Notes under the pieces: model-generated
The model's database searches: none
The model's input: the letters and a program-made list of their open reading frames with translations, nothing else
What the model was told of the DNA's origin: nothing
Shown: positions 21,696-28,264 of the stretch, one piece after another
Layout of the letters: the number at the start of each line of letters is the position of its first letter
How positions within the stretch are numbered: position 1 is the first letter of the stretch
NCBI GenBank assembly: GCA_002294045.1
Contig: DBEP01000105.1
Span: 1-32,183, forward strand
Length of the DNA: 32,183 nucleotides
Source of the DNA: Lachnoclostridium sp. UBA903
GTDB lineage: Bacteria > Bacillota > Clostridia > Lachnospirales > Lachnospiraceae
Direction of reading: 5' to 3'
Translations under genes and position numbers: made by a program

Positions 21696-23255
21696 ATGAA
21701 ATCACAAACTGCGAAACCTAATATTATTATTGTAATGACAGACCAGCAGCGTGCGGATTTGCGAAAGAGCTGCGGTTATTGCCTGGATACCATGCCATTT
21801 TTAGACGAATGGAGCTGCGGGGGCGTCGATTTTGACAGGGCCTATACTCCCAATCCTACCTGCATGCCGGCAAGGGTCAGCATGTTTACCGGCCGTTACG
21901 CCGATTGCCACAAAGTCCGCACCAATCACAATGCAATTGATGCTTTGTATACAAAAGATTTGCTGGATGTATTAAAAGAAAATGGCTACCAGACAGCCCT
22001 GTGCGGTAAAAATCATTCCCATCACAATGCGGGGGACTTTGATTTTCACGAAGAAACCGGACATTTAGGATATGAAGGAGAAATTAATACCAGTCAAGAA
22101 GAAATAGAATTTGCAGATTTCCTTGTAAGCACCAGACATATGGAAACCCCTGCCCCTTCTCCCGGGGGATTAGAAGTCCAGCATCCTTACCGCAACGTAA
22201 CTTCCGCTTTTAAATTTATTGACGGGGCAGATAATGAAAAGCCCTTTTTTACATGGGTGTCCTTTGCGGAACCCCATAATCCCTATCAGGTTCCCGAGCC
22301 TTACTTTGATATGTTCCCGCCGGAGTGCCTGCCCCCCACCTTGGGAACAAAAGATGATTTGGACAATAAGGGGGCGCGCTTTCGCTGGCTCAGGGACAAA
22401 TGGGAAGACATACTGGGGGACCGGATTGAGGAACGTATTTTACGCTGCCGTTCCAATTACCATGGCATGCTCAGACTGATAGACGATCAGCTGAAACGTT
22501 TGATTGAAGGACTGAGGGAACGCGGCCTGGAGAAAAATACCATAGTAATTTATGTATCGGATCATGGCGACTTTGCCGGTGAATACGGACTCATCCGCAA
22601 AGGTGCCGACCTGCCGGAAGTCTTAACCCGTATTCCGTTTATATGGCAGGGCCCCGGTATAAAACCTCATGGAAAACAGACGGATTCTTTTGTAAGCATG
22701 GTGGATATACTGCCGACTTTATGCGATATTATCGGTGCAGAAATGCCCTTAGGCTGCCAGGGAAAGAGTATTCTCCCGCTTCTTACGGGAATGGATATAC
22801 CGGACAGGGAATTTGACTGTGCTTACTCCGAAAGCGGTTTTTCCGGTCTGTACTGGAACGATAAGGACGGCCTGACCTTAGAGGAGGAAGGCGCTTCCAA
22901 AGACCACGTGACCTTCGACTGCCTGAATACCTGGACCCAGTGCGGACAGGTAAGAATGCTGCGAAAAGACGATTACCGCCTGCAGCTGGACATGATGGGA
23001 ACCGGATATCTTTATAATGTAAAAAAAGATCCTTTTGAGCTTATAAATCTATGGGATAATCCTGATTATAACAAGGTTAAGACCAATATGTTAACCGAAT
23101 TGGCCGCAGCCATGCTTCGGGCCTGTGACCCGATTCCAGTACCCCATAATCGCTACCGCACAAAAATCCATCCCAAAGGTTATTGGCACCAGCCATACAC
23201 CTGTTCCGATACGGGAATCCGGAATATCGGTCCCCTGACGTGTAAAGGGAAATAA
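21696..23255 (+). CDS. Cytoplasmic Cys-type sulfatase
   Basis: Sulfate-ester hydrolase of the alkaline-phosphatase superfamily, 519 aa. N-terminal PNIIIVMTDQQRADLRKSCG with metal-ligand Asp16, and the sulfatase signature PTCMPARVSMFTGRY with Cys56, Pro58 and Arg60 (C-x-P-x-R). Further motifs are CGKNHSHHNAGDFDF, FAEPHNPYQVPEPYF, YVSDHGDFAGEYGLIRKG (metal site) and MVDILPTLCDIIGAEMP. Cys56 must be converted to formylglycine; no maturase is visible here. There is no signal peptide, so it would act on imported sulfated sugars, fitting its place behind the binding-protein and permease genes. The good ribosome binding site (AAAGGAGA, 21663-21670) is too far from this ATG; it fits a 14-codon TTG frame (21677-21721) that overlaps the sulfatase start. 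Confidence 0.94.
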   Translation: MKSQTAKPNIIIVMTDQQRADLRKSCGYCLDTMPFLDEWSCGGVDFDRAYTPNPTCMPARVSMFTGRYADCHKVRTNHNAIDALYTKDLLDVLKENGYQTALCGKNHSHHNAGDFDFHEETGHLGYEGEINTSQEEIEFADFLVSTRHMETPAPSPGGLEVQHPYRNVTSAFKFIDGADNEKPFFTWVSFAEPHNPYQVPEPYFDMFPPECLPPTLGTKDDLDNKGARFRWLRDKWEDILGDRIEERILRCRSNYHGMLRLIDDQLKRLIEGLRERGLEKNTIVIYVSDHGDFAGEYGLIRKGADLPEVLTRIPFIWQGPGIKPHGKQTDSFVSMVDILPTLCDIIGAEMPLGCQGKSILPLLTGMDIPDREFDCAYSESGFSGLYWNDKDGLTLEEEGASKDHVTFDCLNTWTQCGQVRMLRKDDYRLQLDMMGTGYLYNVKKDPFELINLWDNPDYNKVKTNMLTELAAAMLRACDPIPVPHNRYRTKIHPKGYWHQPYTCSDTGIRNIGPLTCKGK

Positions 23256-23295
23256 TTCCGCTTTAGGGCTGTTGCAAAATAGTCCATTTACTGAA

Positions 23296-23433
23296 CTTGT
23301 GGGAAAATATGATTTATATTTTTTGAATTTTGTTCCAAGTCTGGCGAATAAACGGCTCATTCTTTTTCCCTAAGCCCTTCGCGCAAACTCTTCACAAAAT
23401 ATCTGCGAAATATAAATCATATTCTCCCACAAG
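23296..23433. repeat. 26-bp inverted repeat, possible IS/MITE remnant
   Basis: Arms 23296-23321 and 23408-23433 (CTTGTGGGAAAATATGATTT then ATATTT) are complementary at 25 of 26 positions and enclose 86 bp. Just outside the left arm is GGGCTGTTGCAAAATAG (23267-23283), which resembles the terminal repeats of several Firmicute insertion sequences as I recall them. No partner terminus or transposase is present. At 23465-23486 a small AT-rich hairpin followed by T6 might end the sulfatase operon on the plus strand. Confidence 0.55.
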
Positions 23434-23471
23434 GTTGTTATATTATTTTGTTATATTATAATGAAGTGTTT

Positions 23472-23945
23472 TTAACACTCTTTTTTCTTATTTGGAATCC
23501 TTCGTCCGTTTATGTTACTTTTTACGGCATTAAGCTTTCTTGCTTTGTTTTTCGTGGTTAAATAGGGTATATGGAAAGCGGTCCCTTCATTATCATATAT
23601 ACGGACTGCTTTATTAACCCGGGGGCCCAGTGCCACCAGGGCAACGTCAACGTCATCGGCCGTTTTAAGATATAAAGGTTCATTCATATATAAATCAGAC
23701 GACACACCCGCACCTTCCGTAGCTTCCGCCTTTTCCCCCTGCAGGGACTGCAGGGATAAGGAATTCTTGTCAGGAATATCAACAATTTTCAGATTTTTAT
23801 CCAGTTTAAAATAATTTCCCTTGGAATCTATCAGAGTAATTTCATTCATTCCAGAGTTTTTATCCGCTTTTTTAAATATTATGTCATTCTCCCTGCAAGC
23901 TTTTTCAAAAGCTTTCTCTATGGAAACGCCGCTTTTCTTTAACAT
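23472..23945 (-). CDS. Unknown protein, partner of the ART-like gene
   Basis: 157 aa, cytoplasmic, no recognised family. ATG at 23945 follows AGGAG and overlaps the end of the preceding gene (stop at 23939-23941), so the two are translationally coupled. The N-terminal half (VSIEKAFEKACRENDIIFKKADKNSGMNEITLIDSKGNYFKL) looks like a small mixed alpha/beta unit; the middle is acidic and Ser/Glu-rich; the C-terminus is Lys/Arg/Asn-rich (KNKARKLNAVKSNINGRRIPNKKK). Position behind a possible toxin gene suggests an immunity or antitoxin role, but nothing in the sequence proves this. Confidence 0.7.
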   Translation of the reverse strand: MLKKSGVSIEKAFEKACRENDIIFKKADKNSGMNEITLIDSKGNYFKLDKNLKIVDIPDKNSLSLQSLQGEKAEATEGAGVSSDLYMNEPLYLKTADDVDVALVALGPRVNKAVRIYDNEGTAFHIPYLTTKNKARKLNAVKSNINGRRIPNKKKEC

Positions 23946-24547
23946 AATATCATCTCCTGTCTTTCATTCACTGCTTCTTTTTTTATAATTACATTCTGAT
24001 TAAAAATACATATCTGAGTTTCAATATATGCTATGTCAAATCTGTCAAATAGTTCCCCGAATTCTGTGGGCAGATACGGCTGATTTGGTAAATAAAAATT
24101 GCCTATTATCATTTTTAAATCATATCTTTCTTTGAGGTAATCGCAATAGGTACAGCGTATTTTCTTTGTGCTGACTACAGTATTCCCATCCATACCGCCG
24201 CATTTTATACGGCCGGACAATAATTGAGGCAGGAATTCATCCTTATATATTTCAACAAATTCTTTATAATCGGATAATTTACGCAAATCCAAAAATTCAT
24301 CCTCTTTTACCTGTATCTCACACCGAATAATTGCACCTTCCTTTATTTCAACCCCAAATTTTTTGGTGGGATTTGTTGTCCACCATCTGGCCAGAGAAAA
24401 ATCCATATAAAAATAGATTCCGTTGCCAAGCCAGTGTTCATCATTTTTTTTACAAATAAAGTCCTTCTTCATGATGCCCGATACGCATTTTTTATCCGTA
24501 CCGTGAAATGCCTCTACATAAATAGTATCGGAAATATTATCTGACAT
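23939..24547 (-). CDS. Putative ART/PARP-fold protein
   Basis: 202 aa, no signal peptide. Near the N-terminus VEAFHGTDKKCVSGIMKKDF is followed by HWLGNGIYFYMDFSLARWW. The His-Gly-Thr plus Gly-Ile-Tyr-Phe pair (His15, Tyr45) is the pattern of the NAD-binding half of the PARP-like ADP-ribosyltransferase superfamily. A third catalytic residue cannot be assigned with certainty; Glu176 in YIETQICIF is a candidate. The start ATG at 24547 follows AGAAGG. It overlaps the unknown downstream gene, a toxin-antitoxin-like arrangement. Alternatives: a non-catalytic ART-fold protein or an NAD-binding housekeeping protein. Substrate unknown. Confidence 0.65.
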   Translation of the reverse strand: MSDNISDTIYVEAFHGTDKKCVSGIMKKDFICKKNDEHWLGNGIYFYMDFSLARWWTTNPTKKFGVEIKEGAIIRCEIQVKEDEFLDLRKLSDYKEFVEIYKDEFLPQLLSGRIKCGGMDGNTVVSTKKIRCTYCDYLKERYDLKMIIGNFYLPNQPYLPTEFGELFDRFDIAYIETQICIFNQNVIIKKEAVNERQEMILC

Positions 24548-25112
24548 ATAATTACCTTCTCATTATTATTTATTATGTGAATCTCCAATATTTCATACAT
24601 AATAATATCAAATATATTAAGCTCAATATATTCTTACTATAAAGAGAGGCATATCCGTCCTAAAAATTAAATAAACGCATAGCATGTCCCCTGTCCTATA
24701 TAACTTTTCCCCTCTTATACTTTTATTATATTTCATAAATATAATTATGTCAATCTATTCCATTTCCCTGCCTGTGTTTACCTTTTTCAGGCTGTAATCC
24801 CGCTCCGATATACGGGAATAAACGGGCTAAATAACATTAATACCATCCTGATACGTATCCGGGTAAATATTACATATCATCCGGTAAATATTGCAAAACT
24901 GTTACTAACGAAAAGACTTGCGGTATAATCTTATACATTTAGGAGAAAAGGAAGGGAATAGGGAAATGGTTTGATAACTGATTTTTAATATAATATTTCA
25001 TTGGAGTACTTCTCTTGCGGTTTTGATGTCCGGATTGGGATTCATTGCCAAAGAATAATGTACTTGAATATGGATTACACCAATTCTAATATTTTTTACA
25101 TAGGAGAAAAAA
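24548..25112. other. Gene-free stretch with the promoter of the tandem membrane-protein genes
   Basis: No credible gene in about 560 bp between the divergent ART-like gene and the first membrane-protein gene. The right half holds the promoter described at 24857-24929 and a leader of about 180 nt. AGGAGAAAAGGAAGGG (about 24942) starts no long frame. The left half is AT-rich and featureless apart from a short hairpin (TCCCG and CGGGA near 24797-24815). Confidence 0.5.
24857..24929 (+). promoter_or_regulatory. Promoter with upstream tandem sites
   Basis: TTACTA (24902-24907), 16 bp, TATAAT (24924-24929) on the plus strand. Directly upstream, ATCCGGGTAAATATTAC (24857-24873) and ATCCGGTAAATATTGC (24879-24894) form a direct repeat with a period of 22 bp, about two helix turns, placed where an activator would bind. 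It serves the gene at 25113. Confidence 0.6.
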
Positions 25113-25925
25113 ATGAGCAAAAAGAAAAGAACAATATCATACATAGGAGTGGCGGTATTTCTGGGGCTTATTTTTATTTGTATTCTGTCAGTATCAATCC
25201 GTTCCAATAGAATTGATAAGGAATTCTCGGCTTTAAAGGATTACAGTAAGTTATTTCACCATAAAGATTTTGATTTTGAATGGAAAAAACATTCCTACGG
25301 TTTTTGGAAATCTTATACTTACAATACGAGTAATTTTTATACCTATAGAATTTCCCCGATAGGAAAAGGGTTCATCGGCCCTGCCGTAGCAATCGTAAAA
25401 CGTGATTATAAGAACTTTCCCGAAGACATATGGTCCGACTTTTCCTGCAGAGGCATGTTTTATTATCCCACAAGCAATTATTATGAGAAAAAATGGGATG
25501 GCAGCAGGTTCTATACCATATCCTTTGATAAAGCCTATACCGTATCCCAGCTGCAGGAGCAGTTTACATACGGCAGTATAAATTGGCTTTGGCTGGATAC
25601 TTACAGTGACAGTAAAGAAGGTTTAAAGGAATATTACATTCCGGATGGAAATGCTATAAACGGAGCCTATGGGATTCTCTGCAAAGTGACAAATAATGGA
25701 AATAATCTTCAGGCCGATGCACAGGAATTCGTAGAGATGATAAATAAATATGATTCTCAGAATTCTTCCAAAACCGGGAAAAAACTTTACGAAATCAAAC
25801 ATGCCATAAAACCGGAAGGGGATATCGCCATAGAAGATTTAAAAATCATAGGCTGCATATTCTATCCGAATGACAGCCAGGACAAACAGATGCAAAATGA
25901 CGGCATTTTTAAAGTTGTAAAGTAA
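25113..25925 (+). CDS. Single-pass membrane protein resembling the anti-sigma factor C-terminal domain, paralogue 1
   Basis: 270 aa. A short basic N-terminus (SKKKRT) and one membrane helix (about 9-26, YIGVAVFLGLIFICILSV) precede an extracytoplasmic domain. The segment YTISFDKAYTVSQLQEQFTYGSINWLWLDTYSD resembles the core of the Sigma_reg_C domain (Ser-Phe-Asp-Lys...Tyr-Thr...Trp...Asp-Thr-Tyr) found in clostridial anti-sigma factors; I recognise this from memory. The cytoplasmic sigma-binding part that such proteins normally have is missing, so it could be a sensor or decoy rather than an anti-sigma factor. ATG at 25113 follows AGGAG. It is followed after 91 bp by a paralogue. Confidence 0.75.
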   Translation: MSKKKRTISYIGVAVFLGLIFICILSVSIRSNRIDKEFSALKDYSKLFHHKDFDFEWKKHSYGFWKSYTYNTSNFYTYRISPIGKGFIGPAVAIVKRDYKNFPEDIWSDFSCRGMFYYPTSNYYEKKWDGSRFYTISFDKAYTVSQLQEQFTYGSINWLWLDTYSDSKEGLKEYYIPDGNAINGAYGILCKVTNNGNNLQADAQEFVEMINKYDSQNSSKTGKKLYEIKHAIKPEGDIAIEDLKIIGCIFYPNDSQDKQMQNDGIFKVVK

Positions 25926-26016
25926 AAACAATACCAATGCTTTTACCCCGAAACAGACTGGATAATGTATAAACTGAAAAACCGCTGATAAATATAATTT
26001 CTTTAGGAGAACCAAA

Positions 26017-26823
26017 GTGAGGAATAGAAAAACAAAGAGAAACCGGATTGGCCTGCATATATTTCTGGGAGTTGTGATAATATGTGCACTTACGGTTTCC
26101 ATCCGTTCAAAAAAAGTGGAAAGCGAACTTTCCGCTTTGAAAGATTACAGCCAACTATTCTATAAGCATGATTTTGACTGGAAAAAACTTTCTTTTGGCC
26201 TATGGAACATATACTATTTTGACAACAAGAATGGCAATAACTTAATCGTTTATCCCGCAGGAAGCAGCTTCACGGCATCTCTCTTAAGTTTTTCCCGCTT
26301 GAAACTCATGGATTTTCCGGAAGACCTATGGCCGGAGTTTAAAGGTATGGGCAAGTTTTATTATCCGTCCAACACGGATTATAATAAAAACTGGGACCGT
26401 GCGCTCATACATACCGTCTCATTTGACAAGGCTTATTCCATAGCCCAGCTGCAGGAATTATTTAACTACGGCAAGATATATTGGCTTTGGCTGGATACCT
26501 ATAACAGTGGCAGCGGAGCTCCTGAGGAATACTACATACAAGAAGGCGGAGCCGCAAACGGAGCCTATGGCATCCTCTGTGATGAAGAAAGCAAGGGGAA
26601 CGCTCTGCAAACCGACGCACAAAAATTTGTTGATTTGATAAATAAGTATAATTCTAATAATCTATCCAAAACCGGTAAAAAGCTTTATCAAATCAGGCAC
26701 AGCATAAAGACAGAAGAGGATATCACCCCAGAGGATTTAAAAATCATAGGCTGCATATTCTATCCTCAGGATAATCAGGATGAAACGATGCGCAATGATC
26801 CCGTATTTAAAGTCGTTCAGTAA
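26017..26823 (+). CDS. Single-pass membrane protein resembling the anti-sigma factor C-terminal domain, paralogue 2
   Basis: 268 aa, tandem paralogue of the preceding gene with the same layout: basic N-terminus (RNRKTKRNR), one helix (IGLHIFLGVVIICALTVSI), then the same outer domain (HTVSFDKAYSIAQLQELFNYGKIYWLWLDTYNS; NGAYGILC; DLKIIGCIFYP). It starts at GTG (26017) after TTTAGGAG. Conservation is highest in the Ser-Phe-Asp-Lys and C-terminal blocks and lowest in residues about 60-100, where paralogue 1 has PIGKGFIGPAVA. Function unknown. Confidence 0.75.
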   Translation: MRNRKTKRNRIGLHIFLGVVIICALTVSIRSKKVESELSALKDYSQLFYKHDFDWKKLSFGLWNIYYFDNKNGNNLIVYPAGSSFTASLLSFSRLKLMDFPEDLWPEFKGMGKFYYPSNTDYNKNWDRALIHTVSFDKAYSIAQLQELFNYGKIYWLWLDTYNSGSGAPEEYYIQEGGAANGAYGILCDEESKGNALQTDAQKFVDLINKYNSNNLSKTGKKLYQIRHSIKTEEDITPEDLKIIGCIFYPQDNQDETMRNDPVFKVVQ

Positions 26824-26856
26824 ACTTTCTGCTTTTCTGACAGTGCATGCCAAAGC

Positions 26857-26893
26857 CATAGGAAAAGGATTCATTGGCCCTGCTGCGGCATGC
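26857..26893 (+). pseudogene. Fragment of a third paralogue
   Basis: About 34 bp (ATAGGAAAAGGATTCATTGG and on to CCCTGCTGCGGCA) match 25361-25394 of paralogue 1 with five differences. It would encode Ile-Gly-Lys-Gly-Phe-Ile-Gly-Pro-Ala, which paralogue 2 lacks. It has no start and ends at the AAA ATPase gene's stop codon, so it is a relic of a longer tandem array or a recombination scar. Confidence 0.6.
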
Positions 26894-28117
26894 TTAAATC
26901 ATCCAAATAGGTACAATATAATTCTGACGGTCCACTGCCGATAGCTCCTCGCGCAAACATAGAATAGCTCCTGTGCCACGTGGGACGGAAGATGCGTCCA
27001 GCACCTTGAAAGCACTGGTCAATTCGCTGCCAGGCCTGGTGGACTTCTTTATTTCCAGCGGATGTATTTCACCATCCGCTTCTATCACTGCATCAACCTC
27101 CTTGCTGTCCCGGTCGCGGTAATAGTGTATTATGCAATCCATCCCCGCATTAATATAGCTTTTCCTGATTTCGGAGATTGTATAATTTTCTAATATAGCT
27201 ACGTTGATAGCTCCGTTTACCAAAATTTCAGGGGTGCTATACTTTGTTAAATAGGCCACCAGCCCCGTATCGAAAAAATACAGTTTTGGAGTCTTAATAG
27301 TTCTTTTCAGCAGGTTATTGGAATAAGGCCGAAGATAAAAGATAATATCGGACTTTTCCAGAATTCCCAACCACCGCTTTGCAGTATCCGCACTGCAGCC
27401 TACGTCAGATGCAATATCGTGAATGTTCAGCAACTGCCCGCACCGGCAGGCGACAGCCCGGATAAAGTCCAGAAATCCCAGCTTATCAATGCGTTCCACC
27501 ATGTCGCTGACATCACGTTCAATGTAACTCTGGATATAACTGCTGTAAAAAGTTTCCCTATTCGTATATTTTCCGCTAGCCATTCCAGGCATAGCTCCAT
27601 TCCAGATGCGCTGGTAAATCCCTGTCACATCAGTCTTCGTACCTCTTGGAGCCCGCTCCTGCAGCTTGGACAGCTTCAGTGTAAACGGTGTATTTTCACC
27701 ATTCCCGTATATTTCATGCTGGGATAAAGCTGTCAAATGGAAAATAGCAATACGTCCCGCAAGGGACTCCTGTGCCAGCTCCATAAGCCGGAAGGATTGG
27801 GAGCCGGTCAGCCAAAAAGCCCCAGGCGACGCACCATTGTCTATCGCTATTTTAATGTAGGAGAACAGCTCGGGGGCGTACTGCACTTCATCAATCAGAA
27901 CCGGCACGGGATGCAAAGCTAAAAATAAGGCCGGATCCTCCTTCGCCATCCTCCGCTCCTCCAGGTCATCCAATGTGACATACTGGCGGCTGTCTTCCAT
28001 CAGCTGACGAAGCATGGTAGTCTTTCCGACCTGCCGGGGGCCGGTAATCAAAATCCCCGCATATTCCTTTGAAGTGGCAATTACCAATGTTTCAATATCC
28101 CTTTTTATATAAGACAT
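26894..28117 (-). CDS. AAA ATPase with DUF4143 (AAA_14 family)
   Basis: 407-aa cytoplasmic ATPase. Walker A GPRQVGKTT (residues 26-34), Walker B VPVLIDEVQY (71-80) and the sensor FWLTGSQSF. A winged-helix-like middle (IHDIASDVGCSADTAKRWLGILEKSDIIFYLRPY) follows, and then the DUF4143 C-terminus with a restriction-nuclease-like pattern (YYRDRDSKEVDAVIEADGEIHPLEIKKS, Asp then Glu-x-Lys). The family is widespread, often acquired by transfer, and of unknown cellular role. Start ATG at 28117 follows AAAGGAGAG. It has its own promoter (28130-28184) and its 3' end abuts the relic of a membrane-protein gene, suggesting insertion at that spot. Confidence 0.93.
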   Translation of the reverse strand: MSYIKRDIETLVIATSKEYAGILITGPRQVGKTTMLRQLMEDSRQYVTLDDLEERRMAKEDPALFLALHPVPVLIDEVQYAPELFSYIKIAIDNGASPGAFWLTGSQSFRLMELAQESLAGRIAIFHLTALSQHEIYGNGENTPFTLKLSKLQERAPRGTKTDVTGIYQRIWNGAMPGMASGKYTNRETFYSSYIQSYIERDVSDMVERIDKLGFLDFIRAVACRCGQLLNIHDIASDVGCSADTAKRWLGILEKSDIIFYLRPYSNNLLKRTIKTPKLYFFDTGLVAYLTKYSTPEILVNGAINVAILENYTISEIRKSYINAGMDCIIHYYRDRDSKEVDAVIEADGEIHPLEIKKSTRPGSELTSAFKVLDASSVPRGTGAILCLREELSAVDRQNYIVPIWMI

Positions 28118-28129
28118 AAAACACTCTCC

Positions 28130-28230
28130 TTTCGGCTAATCAACGATATAATCTTATATTAGCCGAAACTTCGTCATCTGTCAAGTGCTTTGGTCAGATA
28201 AACGATATGTTCTTATTATTGCCGAAATAA
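28130..28230 (-). promoter_or_regulatory. Promoter and repeated operator of the AAA ATPase gene
   Basis: On the minus strand TTGACA (28184-28179), 17 bp, TAATAT (28161-28156). The -10 is embedded in an inverted repeat, TTTCGGCTAA (28130-28139) and TTAGCCGAAA (28159-28168). A second, related block, AACGATAT..TCTTAT..GCCGAAA at 28201-28227, repeats the sequence at 28142-28168 with a period of 59 bp. This looks like a repressor-controlled promoter, possibly autoregulated by the winged-helix part of the ATPase. Confidence 0.65.
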
Positions 28231-28264
28231 TTTGACATAAATCTGCTTTACTACGGGTTAGATG

